NCBI RefSeq assembly: GCF_000379765.1
Contig: NZ_KB903439.1
Span: forward strand, 1 to 64,000
Origin: Flexithrix dorotheae DSM 6795
Lineage (GTDB): Bacteria > Bacteroidota > Bacteroidia > Cytophagales > Flammeovirgaceae
Length of the DNA stretch: 64,000 bases
Direction: 5' to 3'
The notes under the pieces are model-generated. The model made no database searches. It was not told the origin of the DNA and saw nothing but the letters and a program-made list of their open reading frames with translations. This document shows positions 9,393-19,700 of this stretch, piece after piece (the stretch's first letter is position 1; each line of letters starts with the position of its first letter). The position numbers and the translations under genes are program-made.

Positions 9393-12300
9393 CTATTTAA
9401 GGATCAGCTTTTTATCCCATTCCTTTCCATCATAGCGGATTTTCAAAAAATAAATCCCCTTTGATTGTCCATTTAATTCAATTTTTTGTTGATATAAATG
9501 ATTTGTTTTGATGGCCTTATTAAAATATATCTTTTGGCCTAAAGCATTATAAACAGAAATAGAAACCGGACCCGTTGACTCACCCGATAAATCTATATTA
9601 AACAATCCAGAACCCGGATTAGGGTAAATTCCTATTTCAGGTTCTGTATCAAGCTGGGTTTTTATCGAATTACTTGCCATTCTGGCTCCTGAACTGCCTA
9701 TAGAAAAAGTACCGGAATACACACTGCTTCCAATGCTGCTAAAGTTGCCATTGGCATTGTTTTCCTGCAATAGCAAAGTCCAATTACTCCCGTCATTGGA
9801 GCCTTCTGCTGTAAAACCGTTTATTGTTGCCCAGGAGAATTTATGAATGGTAATAGCTGTAGGGCTGATCTCATTTCCAGCTCCTAAATCAACAATAACC
9901 TCATGGTTTAGCGCACTACCTGATCCTACCCATAAGCCTCCATTATCATTTGATTGACCATCAAATGCTTTGAATGATGATGTTCCCGCACTTCCGGAAA
10001 CCGTTACCCCACCGGAATTATTACTAGTCAAATTTGATGAAGGCACAGGAGCACTTCCATTTTTCCAGTCCAGTTCAAGTAATTTAAAATTATTGGCATT
10101 GGTGGTAGTGTAACGCAGATACCGGTAACCAGAAGCACTTGTGGGGGAAGTAACAGTCACAGCACTATTGGCCGTGAAACCTCCATCACTTGTAGTGACT
10201 GTTATGGTTGCCGTACCTTCAGCCACTGCCGTCACCAAACCACTTGGGTTGACCGTGGCCACACTAGTATTACTACTCGACCAGCTCACAGATTGATTCG
10301 AAGCATTTGCAGGACTTATTGTAGCAGATAACTGGCCTGTTTCACCTTCTTCCAGATTTAAACTTGTCGGATTAACCGTAACTCCAGTTACGGGAACATT
10401 ACTCACCTGAGTACCCTCTATTTCAATCCAGTTAAAATTGATACCTGAACCAGTCATATTGATTCGCATAATCTGAACACCGGCAGACAGGTTAATCCCC
10501 GAAACAATAGTAGTGGTCCATAACTGCCATCCTCCAGTGCTTGGAATACTTACAGTTCCAGAAACATTTGTAAGATTACTACTCTCCGGACCAAATAGAA
10601 TGTTCAAATTGGAAGTTCCTGAGGGCTGTCTGGCCATTCGAAGACTGATGTTATAGCTTCCTGTCTGAGGCACATCCACCGTGTATTCCAGCCATTCTCC
10701 ACTGTTTACCCATCCTACATTCGAGCCACCTCCGGCATCACTAGTTCCCTGAGTATCTACCCCTTCCCCACTTCTATAACCATTTCCATTGTTGGCAGCC
10801 TCAGTGTCATTATAGGCCACGCCTTGTCCTCCCTGGTTATAATTTTCTGCCTCTATTCTTACAGTTGAGTTCGCACTTAATATCCATGGGTTCCCTGTTC
10901 CGGGCTGTCCTCCATTGCCATATGTAGCGGCCAATGAAACTGATGGACTCACATTTACATCTACCATTTTACTTAATGAACCAAAATTTCCATGGATGGC
11001 TTTGGCCTGAATGGCAAAGTTTCCAGTGGAAGCTGGCGTCCAGCTGGCATCCCAGGGCGCACTGGTTGCTGTAGCGACTAACTGGCCATCGGCATAATAT
11101 TGCACCGAACTAATTCCCGAAATATTAGTACCTATTCCTAAGCTCACCGGATTATTTTGTACCACAGAAGGAGTGGCTGTTACAGTTAAAGAATAGCTGG
11201 TACCTGCTGCTGGTTCATCTCCACCAATTTGATTCAAATAAGCAACCAACTGGTTCAGTTCTCCTGCGTTCAGACTTTCTGCACCTGCATGGTTGTTGAA
11301 CACTGCTTCCAAGGTTGCTGCTGAACCATCGTGAAGATATGGAGCTGTTTGCCAGATATCTCTCAATGTTGGTACATCCAGTGCCAGTAATGGCTGGCCC
11401 AGTCGATCCCCACTGGTGGAGGTTATCGTTCCCACATCATGCATCAGGCCAGTTGCAGAATTGGTAAACCCCGCATCTGAATGGCAATTATCACAACCTA
11501 AGTTTTGGAATAAAACTTTTCCAGCTACAGCATCACTAGTTAATGAACCATCATTGTTCCTGTCGGGGCTGGGATCAAAAGTATCCAGACTTTCCAAATA
11601 AGCAGCCAACGCATCCAATTCTGCTGATTTTCCTGCTTTTGGTGCACCTAGTGGAGTATTGGCCGCATTAAAATCGGCATTGCTCATGAAACCACTTCCG
11701 GCAAATTCCCCTCTTATATCATGTTCAAAATCCTGAATTTCATCAAAATTTGCTGTCCAGTGCACATTTCCATGTCCTGTGCCTGCCCGTCCTCTCAGGG
11801 AAATCGTATTTCTTAAGCCCTCTCCTCTTTGGGTAAAATCCCAAACTCTGCCATCTTCAGTGCCATCAATATGACAAGTCACACAAGCCATATATCCGGC
11901 TTCTGCACTTTCAATATCAGTCATCTGTGCATCTCTGGCATTATAAAAAAGTGCTTTCCCCTCTAATACCTGAGCACTCAAAGTTTCATTGGCTACAGTA
12001 GAAATAGTTCCCAGATCTGTTACGGTTAAGGAGCCATTGGAAATCATATTATCTGCATCAAAAACGGTCACACTTCTGCCCATAAAGTTTTTGACAAATA
12101 ACCTGTTGGTTTGCTTATCCAACACCACACCGGTTGGGGCTAATCCTACGTCCATTCTTGTAATTTCAGTTCCTGTGGAAGGATCAATAATGATCAATCT
12201 GTTATTGGCCTGCATGGTCACAAAAATATGGTTGCCATAAGGGCTGTAAGTAATTCCGGTAGGCAGGTTGTGATTGTCAATATCTATTCGGGAAGCTACA

Positions 12301-15300
12301 TTTTCAGCATTTCCAGAAATATTGATAGAAGAAATAATATTCCTGACGGTAGTTTCAAATGTTAAGTCATTGCCATCTACAGCCTGACCTCTGAAAATGT
12401 TATCTTTCTTGGCGGTATACCATGCCGTAGCATTATCAGGGCTAATGGCAATTCCTCCCACATAGTTGGCAATCCCTCTACCTGCTGCACCAGAATCATT
12501 GGTGGTATTATCCGCTGGAAGACTGATGGTGGCACTTACTGTAAAGTTAGACAGGTTCACTTTCCTGATTTCTCCTCCGGCATCCGGGGAAATAAATCTG
12601 GTTACCAGTAAAGTAGCTCCATCGGCTGTAATGGCCAAAGCCCTTGGTGTTTTTCCAACATTCAGTGTTCCGGTGATATTTCGGTTTGCAGTGTTAATTC
12701 TGCTAATTTCCCCTGAACCAAATTCCGAGACATAAGCTTCAGTGCCATCAGGTTTTATTACAATTCCATAAGGCATAGAACCTCTGCCCACATCAACAGT
12801 TCCAACTAAACTTCCATTATTGGTATTCAATACCCATACTTCTCCGGCATCTCTACAGGCGATCCATACCTTTCCATTTCCATCCAGGGCAATACTGGTA
12901 GGATCAGCTCCAACTGTATATTCTGCCACTTTATTCAAATTGTCGGCATTGATTACCGTAACCGTATTGTTATCCGGGTTGACAGTCCAAACTCTTCTGG
13001 CCGTTTCATCTACAGCAATTGGAGAAGATTCTCCAGGAAGATTTACAGGAAGTGGCTGCGTAACGGATAAATTCCAAATTTGGGCGGTAATTTCTCCCTG
13101 TCCGTCTCTTACCTGCACCTGTGCTGCAAAGTTTCCAATGCTTGTATAGGTATGGGAAATGGTATTGGAACTTCCCCAGTTGGTTTGAGGAGTACCATCC
13201 CCAAAATCAAATCGGTATTCTAATGGATCGCTATCCGGGTCAGTAGCATTTACAGTAAATTGAACTGAAGTATTTACATCAATTGGTGAAACTGGAGAAG
13301 AGGTAAAGGCATTAATCTCTGGAGCCTGGTTTTCACCTAACGGACAACCATAAACTTCGAACTCATACAAAGAATATCCCCATTGCGTTCCTCTTGCCGT
13401 TCCATACATTCTCACATACCGGCCATTTCCGGCTAATCCAGTTAAATTATCAGTACCGCCATCACCATTTGTTTCAGTAAATATAGTCGTCCAGCTACTG
13501 GCATCATCTGAAACCTGAATTTCATAATCTGAGCCATAAGCTGCCTCCCAATTTAATTCTACTCTTGTGATAGTATGAGTTTCCCCAAGATCAACATACA
13601 TCCATTGCGGATCAGACTGATCACTTGCCCAACGTGTTCCGCCATCCCCATCTACAGCATTAGTAGCCGGAAGGAAGCCTTCAAACTGACTATTTTCTTC
13701 GGAAGAAGCTACTGCAGTTTTTCCAATGGCTACATTACTTGTCCCATCACAGGCGGGTGGAGGAGTTACTGTAATTGAAGCATTAGCTGTAAATCCGCCA
13801 TCATTTGTAGTTGCAGTGATGGTGGTGGTTCCCTCTGCCACCGCAGTAACTAATCCGTTAACATTTACTGTTGCCACAGCATTATTTCCAGTAGACCATA
13901 CTACGGTCTTGTCAGTTGCATTGGATGGTGATACAGCTTCTGTTAAATCTCCTGTTTGTCCAACAGCTAGGCTCAGGCTTACAGGAGAAACACTAACTCC
14001 GGAAACAGCAATATTCCCCACACTGGTTTGGAAAGTCTGAGTAGCGGAATAATTGGAATTTGAACCACTGCAGGAAGTTCTTACCTGCCAGTCATAATCG
14101 GTATTGGAAGATAGACCTGTTAAACTTCTGCTTGTTCCGGTAATGTCATTTACATTCGTCCAGGTGGAGGTTCCATTTATCCTGTACCTCAAATCATAAT
14201 TCTGAGCACCATTTGCCACATTCCAGCTAATTGTTGCACTGTTTTCAGTGATACTGCTGACTGAAAGTCCCCCGGGAGTATTACAGCCTCCCCCACTGCA
14301 GGAAGATGAAATAGAACCTCCTGTTGAAAATTTAAAACTATAAGGAGTTGCTGAATTACCCGCTAAATCTTTGATGGTACTGGTGACAGTTACCTCATAA
14401 GTGGTGTTAGGGGATAGTGGCTGCCTGGGTACCCACTGAATCACATTATATTGGGTTGACATAACATCGCCTGCAATTGGAGTTCCTCCACAAGGTGCCA
14501 CTGTAATACTTTGATCATTTATTAAATGATCCTGCAATTGTTCGTTTATAATAATACCAATACTTGATCTGGTACTCTGATTTGTAGCTCCATCTTGTGG
14601 AAAGTGGAAACTTACAGATGGCGCTCTGGTATCCAAACCATTTTGGTGAGCATAAAAGAAGCTTTCCTGTTCAGAAACTTCACCACTGGTAATCTGCAGC
14701 ACATGTCCCAAAGGAATCCATTGAAAATCTCCAAAACTTTCCCCTGCGGGAGGGAAAAACTCCTGAACCACTTGTTGAGTTTCCATGTTTATTTTCATCC
14801 CCCGGTTATGACGACCACAGAAGCCAAATTCATCCTGAAAGAAAATATACCGACCTCTGGCGTCACTATCTGTCATCCCAAAGGCATATTTCAAATCAGT
14901 AGGATCACTGAAATCCACAGCCACCAGGTTATTCCCATTCATATTGGAATTGTCCCCAGTCATTAAAATAATATAATTTCTCCATACCTGCACGGTAGTG
15001 GTATACTGTTTTACCCCCTGAAACACATCCAACAACTGAGGATTAGCCGGATCACTCATATCAAAAACAGAAATGCCACTTTGCCCATCACCAGGACACC
15101 AGAACCAATAATTACCTATTGTAAGAGAATTTCTGGAATTCACTCCTTTATTGGCTTCTATGTCGTAAGTAGTAATTAATTGCTCATTTCGGGAATCAAT
15201 TATTTTATCATCCCAACCCTGAAATCGAAAAGGATAAGAAGAAATTCCCTGAACTGAAACATTTTCATTTCCTCCCAAAACAATCGGAGCCGGACCTGTC

Positions 15301-15728
15301 CAGTTTACAGGGTTAACCGGATCACTGATATCTGTATATTTGGAGGAAGTACCTAAATCCGTATCGTATTCCCTTACAAAGAAATCTCCAAATTTCCACC
15401 AACGATGGCCATTGCTTCCCTGATTGATTTGCTTTAACTTAACGGTATTGGGCAAACCGGAAATATCGAAAATACTGGTATGATGGCCCTCATAACCATT
15501 GAGTATTAAATACCCTCTGTGATAGGTTGAAATTCTTCCTCCTTCTCCAGGCAGATGCTTTATGAAAGTACCCTGAGGCCAGGTTTGATTGGGTAAACCC
15601 TGAGCAAATAATTCATTTAAACCCAGGCATAAAAAAAATGTACAAACCAGGGCAAAATTACACTGCTTTTTAAGCCTGTGTATCCCCGGAATAAAATAAT
15701 AGCGTTTAAATTCTGATAGTCTCATCAT
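9393..15728 (-). CDS. Giant T9SS surface protein: beta-propeller, di-haem cytochrome domain and CBMs
   Basis: A 2111-residue secreted protein. Order seen: signal peptide (about 1-42, ending LFAQ); LVIVD-like repeats (43-360); Big_5 Ig-like (366-472); fibronectin III (481-565); Big_2 (573-656); F5/8 type C/CBM32-like discoidin (659-795); PKD (799-890); YncE-like beta-propeller (896-1226); cytochrome c peroxidase-like domain with CVTCH (Cys1282-His1286) and CDNCH (Cys1412-His1416); Ig-like (1507-1592); CBM6 (about 1616-1770); Big_2 (1778-1862); a discoidin-like module (1864-2015); and a T9SS sorting domain (about 2040-2111, opening IGIYPNPGSG). The two CxxCH motifs predict two covalent haems. 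It probably anchors on a polysaccharide at the cell surface and carries out redox chemistry; substrate is unknown. The minus-strand hairpin at 9327-9367 ends it. Confidence 0.85.
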   Translation of the reverse strand: MMRLSEFKRYYFIPGIHRLKKQCNFALVCTFFLCLGLNELFAQGLPNQTWPQGTFIKHLPGEGGRISTYHRGYLILNGYEGHHTSIFDISGLPNTVKLKQINQGSNGHRWWKFGDFFVREYDTDLGTSSKYTDISDPVNPVNWTGPAPIVLGGNENVSVQGISSYPFRFQGWDDKIIDSRNEQLITTYDIEANKGVNSRNSLTIGNYWFWCPGDGQSGISVFDMSDPANPQLLDVFQGVKQYTTTVQVWRNYIILMTGDNSNMNGNNLVAVDFSDPTDLKYAFGMTDSDARGRYIFFQDEFGFCGRHNRGMKINMETQQVVQEFFPPAGESFGDFQWIPLGHVLQITSGEVSEQESFFYAHQNGLDTRAPSVSFHFPQDGATNQSTRSSIGIIINEQLQDHLINDQSITVAPCGGTPIAGDVMSTQYNVIQWVPRQPLSPNTTYEVTVTSTIKDLAGNSATPYSFKFSTGGSISSSCSGGGCNTPGGLSVSSITENSATISWNVANGAQNYDLRYRINGTSTWTNVNDITGTSRSLTGLSSNTDYDWQVRTSCSGSNSNYSATQTFQTSVGNIAVSGVSVSPVSLSLAVGQTGDLTEAVSPSNATDKTVVWSTGNNAVATVNVNGLVTAVAEGTTTITATTNDGGFTANASITVTPPPACDGTSNVAIGKTAVASSEENSQFEGFLPATNAVDGDGGTRWASDQSDPQWMYVDLGETHTITRVELNWEAAYGSDYEIQVSDDASSWTTIFTETNGDGGTDNLTGLAGNGRYVRMYGTARGTQWGYSLYEFEVYGCPLGENQAPEINAFTSSPVSPIDVNTSVQFTVNATDPDSDPLEYRFDFGDGTPQTNWGSSNTISHTYTSIGNFAAQVQVRDGQGEITAQIWNLSVTQPLPVNLPGESSPIAVDETARRVWTVNPDNNTVTVINADNLNKVAEYTVGADPTSIALDGNGKVWIACRDAGEVWVLNTNNGSLVGTVDVGRGSMPYGIVIKPDGTEAYVSEFGSGEISRINTANRNITGTLNVGKTPRALAITADGATLLVTRFISPDAGGEIRKVNLSNFTVSATISLPADNTTNDSGAAGRGIANYVGGIAISPDNATAWYTAKKDNIFRGQAVDGNDLTFETTVRNIISSINISGNAENVASRIDIDNHNLPTGITYSPYGNHIFVTMQANNRLIIIDPSTGTEITRMDVGLAPTGVVLDKQTNRLFVKNFMGRSVTVFDADNMISNGSLTVTDLGTISTVANETLSAQVLEGKALFYNARDAQMTDIESAEAGYMACVTCHIDGTEDGRVWDFTQRGEGLRNTISLRGRAGTGHGNVHWTANFDEIQDFEHDIRGEFAGSGFMSNADFNAANTPLGAPKAGKSAELDALAAYLESLDTFDPSPDRNNDGSLTSDAVAGKVLFQNLGCDNCHSDAGFTNSATGLMHDVGTITSTSGDRLGQPLLALDVPTLRDIWQTAPYLHDGSAATLEAVFNNHAGAESLNAGELNQLVAYLNQIGGDEPAAGTSYSLTVTATPSVVQNNPVSLGIGTNISGISSVQYYADGQLVATATSAPWDASWTPASTGNFAIQAKAIHGNFGSLSKMVDVNVSPSVSLAATYGNGGQPGTGNPWILSANSTVRIEAENYNQGGQGVAYNDTEAANNGNGYRSGEGVDTQGTSDAGGGSNVGWVNSGEWLEYTVDVPQTGSYNISLRMARQPSGTSNLNILFGPESSNLTNVSGTVSIPSTGGWQLWTTTIVSGINLSAGVQIMRINMTGSGINFNWIEIEGTQVSNVPVTGVTVNPTSLNLEEGETGQLSATISPANASNQSVSWSSSNTSVATVNPSGLVTAVAEGTATITVTTSDGGFTANSAVTVTSPTSASGYRYLRYTTTNANNFKLLELDWKNGSAPVPSSNLTSNNSGGVTVSGSAGTSSFKAFDGQSNDNGGLWVGSGSALNHEVIVDLGAGNEISPTAITIHKFSWATINGFTAEGSNDGSNWTLLLQENNANGNFSSIGSSVYSGTFSIGSSGARMASNSIKTQLDTEPEIGIYPNPGSGLFNIDLSGESTGPVSISVYNALGQKIYFNKAIKTNHLYQQKIELNGQSKGIYFLKIRYDGKEWDKKLILK

Positions 15729-15943
15729 TTCATTTTTATATTTACTATTAAGGATATGATCTCTAAAAATAGAGGCTTATCACGGCTCCCAATAGGCTAT
15801 TTATCCCAAAAAATTATCAATTTGTACTATTTTAAAATTTAGGAACAAAATGGAAAGGCTTTGGGATTTTTTGATAAAAATGAAGATGAGGAAAAGTTAT
15901 TAATTTAAAACAACAACATATACAGTCGCTGTTTAAACATCAG

Positions 15944-16519
15944 CTAAAAATTAAAACCCAAGAGCAAAACTGGATTGATAAAAAAGGCGTTCATACTTTT
16001 TCTGGTGTCGGAACCGGGAAGGGAATGTTGACGCACATCCTTTCCAAATAGCACGCTTGTAGATATTTCCAACGATAGCTTTTTAAAAGCTGTAAGCTGG
16101 TAACCCAGTACACCACCCATACCATTAAAATAATGGGTAACAGTGTCTTTCTGAGCATTGAGGTCTTCGTGCACATTCCCAAATTGATATTGTGCATACG
16201 GTACCACTCCTGCAAATGGTCCATTAAAATATTTATCCTTTTTCTTTCTCAGGTAAACTTTCAACACAAGTTCCAATGTCCTCCGGTATGGAAATTCATT
16301 TTTCAATTTTAATTGGCTAAACTTTATCTCTCCACTGGTTATTTGTCCTATTTTTCTTTCGTAAGCGAATCCAAAGTTCACTTCTACTTCTGCATTCCGG
16401 ATCCAGGAAATGGTATAAGGAAGATGAAGTTTTATATTGTTTTTGGGATAATACTCCTCTTGTTGACCAAAAACAAGGCTACAGCAAAATAAAAACAGCA
16501 GGGTAAAGAAGGCTTTCAT
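15944..16519 (-). CDS. Outer-membrane beta-barrel-like protein
   Basis: A 191-residue protein with a clear signal peptide (MKAFFTLLFLFCCSLVFGQ). The rest alternates polar and aromatic residues in strand-like blocks and ends in GFNF, an aromatic C-terminus typical of outer-membrane barrels. It looks like the small 8-stranded barrel or DUF3575-type proteins of Bacteroidota, but no specific family is certain. A similar small barrel candidate is encoded at 42340-42933. It lies between the two giant surface proteins on the same strand. Confidence 0.65.
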   Translation of the reverse strand: MKAFFTLLFLFCCSLVFGQQEEYYPKNNIKLHLPYTISWIRNAEVEVNFGFAYERKIGQITSGEIKFSQLKLKNEFPYRRTLELVLKVYLRKKKDKYFNGPFAGVVPYAQYQFGNVHEDLNAQKDTVTHYFNGMGGVLGYQLTAFKKLSLEISTSVLFGKDVRQHSLPGSDTRKSMNAFFINPVLLLGFNF

Positions 16520-16686
16520 TTTATCAATTGTATTGTGGTAAAAACTATACTTAAAGATAAAACACTCGCTATTTATTTATAATATTTCTATAGCGTTTTA
16601 ACATAAAAAAACAGAATTATAACATATTTTTTTGTAATTTTAAAGATTTTCATTCTGAATTATGTAAGGGTTTGAGCAAATAAAAA

Positions 16687-16723
16687 AAGCCACACTGGTT
16701 AAGCTATTTAACCTGTGTGGCTT
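16687..16723 (-). terminator. Intrinsic terminator of the GH5 gene
   Basis: Arms AAGCCACACTGGTTAA and TTAACCTGTGTGGCTT pair with a single T-T mismatch over a 5-base loop. Seven A residues at its left give a T run on the minus strand. It lies 20 bases after the GH5 stop at 16743. Confidence 0.9.
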
Positions 16724-16742
16724 AAGTGATTTATTTAGACAA

Positions 16743-19700
16743 TTATCTACTAATGACAATTTGCCTGGTCAGTCTGGTATGATTTAATTGGAATTCCACA
16801 ATATATAATCCATTAGGAAAAGCGCTGAGATTCAGATTATATTCAGAGATTCCTGTTATCTCCTTAACCTGAATTTCTTTTCCCAAAGCATTACGAACTA
16901 TTAATCCGATTTTTCCTTCATAATCACTATTGAAATTGATTACAAAATTTCCTGTTCCCGGATTGGGATAAATACCTATTTCCGACACAGGTACAGTTTG
17001 TTCTTTAATTGAATTATTAGCTATTCTGGAGGAACTCCCTATCGCATAGGTGGCCGCCCGAAGGCTTCCTCCAGCACTGGAAAACGCCCCATTGGCATTG
17101 GTCTCTTCCAACAACAAATCCCAGTTGCTGCCATCGTTTGAGCCTTCCGCTCGGAAGCCATTTACGCTTGCCCATGAGAATTTATGGATGGTAATGGCTG
17201 TTGGACTAATTTCATTTCCTGCTCCTAAATCAAGCGTTATCTGGTGATTCAACCCACTGCCTGATCCAACCCATAAGCCTCCATTGTCATTGGACTGCCC
17301 ATCAAATGCTTTGAAAGATGTTGACCCAGGATTTCCTGATACTATTACTCCACCAGAATTGTTACTGCTGAGGTTGGATGAAGGCACAGAAGCACTTCCA
17401 TTTTTCCAGTCCAACTCCAGTAATTTAAAATTATTGGCACTGGTGGTGGTATAGCGTAAATATCGGTATCCTGAACCGATTGAAACCGTGGTGACAGTTA
17501 CAGCACTATTGGCCATGAAACCTCCATCGCTGCTCGTTGCGGTAATGGTTGTAGAACCTTCTGTTACTGCTGTGACCAATCCACTTGAATTCACGCTAGC
17601 CACACTGGTGTTACTACTCGACCAACTTACAGATTGATTCGTTGCATTCGTAGGGCTTATAGTGGCAACCAACTGGCTGGTTTGTCCTTCCTCAAGATTA
17701 AGTATTGTTGGACTAACCTCCAATCCGGTGACAGGTATATTCGTTGTGGAAACACTGATGGAACTCGATGCTGTGAAACCTCTATCAGCCGAAGTCACGG
17801 TGATAGAAGCAGTCCCATCGGCTACAGCAGTGACTAAACCTCCAGCATTTACAGTAGCCACACTGGTATTGCTTGATGACCAGCTTACAGCAGTATTGCT
17901 GGCATTCGAAGGATTTACAGTAGCTGTTAACTGGCTGGTTTGACCTGGTTCTAAACTTAATGAAGTTGGGCTAATAGCAATACCTGTTACGGCTACAGGA
18001 CTTGAATTTTCAGGACAACCGTAAATTTCAAATTCATAAAGTGAATAACCCCATTGTGTTCCTCTTGCAATGCCGAACAATCTCACATATCTTCCTGTAC
18101 TCGAAAAACCAGTCAAATTATCTGTACCTCCATTTCCGTTTGTTACCGTATGGATGGTCATCCAGTTGGTATTGTCATCAGATACCTGAATTTGGTAATC
18201 AGCGCCATAAGCAGCTTCCCAATTGAGTTCCACTCTTGAAATGGTATGAGATTCCTCCAAATCTATAGTAATCCATTGAGGATCAGACTGGTCACTTGCC
18301 CACCTTGTAGTAGCGTTTCCGTCAATGGTATTTGAAGCTGGTAAATATCCACCATACTGGCTGTTTTCTTCTGAAGAGGCTGTTGCTGTTTTTCCTAAGG
18401 CGATATTAACGTTCTCATCACAAACTGGCGGAGCATTCACAGTAATAGAAGAGGTTGCGGTAAAATTTCCATCATTGGATGTTACCGTGATATTGGCCGT
18501 TCCAGCTGAAACTGCCGTCACTAATCCATTTTCATTTACAGTAGCTACGCTATTATCATCAGATGTCCAGCTTACTGATGGATCAGAAGCATCAGCCGGT
18601 GCAACAGTTGCATTCAAATGAGTAGTTTCACCTTCTTCAAGCGTAACCGAACCAGGGCCTACCGAGATTCCTGTTACCGGAATATTACTACTCCCTTCAT
18701 GGGTAAAAGTAATATTATTCAGGTTAAATCCTCCTTCGGCAATATCGATCCGCATAATTTGTTCACCAGCTTCCAAGGTTACTGCTGTTTTACTAATGGA
18801 GGTCCATGATTGCCACCCTCCTGTATTACCAACAGCATAATTTCCGGTTGTTGCACCATTTTCAAAGGAAATATTAAAACTTCCATCACCATTATTGGAA
18901 GCCACTCGTGCCTCAATAGTATAACTTCCTGCATTCGCTACATTAATAGTATATTCCATCCATTCACCGGCCTGGATCCATCCTATATTATAACCTCCAC
19001 CAACATCAGTTGTATTCTCGATATCAATTTCTTCATCCCGGTAGGCCGCTCCATTATTTCCCGCATCCGAATCGAAATAAGCCTCTCCACTTATAAGTTG
19101 TACATCGAAATCTTCTGCTTCAACTATTCCCGGAATGGCAATTGGTGTACCTGAATAAGGTTGCTGCACACTGCCAAATACTTCAATCGATAAATCATTT
19201 GTATCTTCTGCTCCATCGTTGTCAGTTACTTTAATGGTAAAATTATAAGTACCTGTTGAAGTAGGTGTTCCACTTATTGTACTTCCATTAAGGCTTAATC
19301 CCGAAGGCAGATTTCCTGAAGTAATTGACCAGGAATAGGGGGTTACACCACCAATCGCTTCAAGGTTTTGACTATAGGATTGCCCAACAAGAGCATTCGC
19401 CAGGGAGGTGGTGGAAACAGCCACATTATTTCCGCCTAAAATATTGGGCTTTACCGAAGTGTTCATAATGCTATTGGTATAATTTACAGCAGTTTCAAGT
19501 CCCCAGCCATGCAGGGTATTGAAATTACCATTAGAGGTCATGTCCATATCGGCACAATCTCCATTCCCGGGTCCCCATGACCAGGCCATCCAGCCTATTT
19601 GCTCCTGCTGACACTGGTCCATAATATGCTCATAACTGATACAACAACCACAACCCACTGTTCTTTCTGCGAATTCTCCCACAATAAAACATAATCCTTT

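Noticed and set aside
9400-15700. Many plus-strand open frames inside the giant at 9393 (for example 13726-14040 and 14595-14966)
   Set aside because: They run antisense to a continuous domain-bearing frame and encode no recognisable protein pattern; they follow the codon bias of the real strand.
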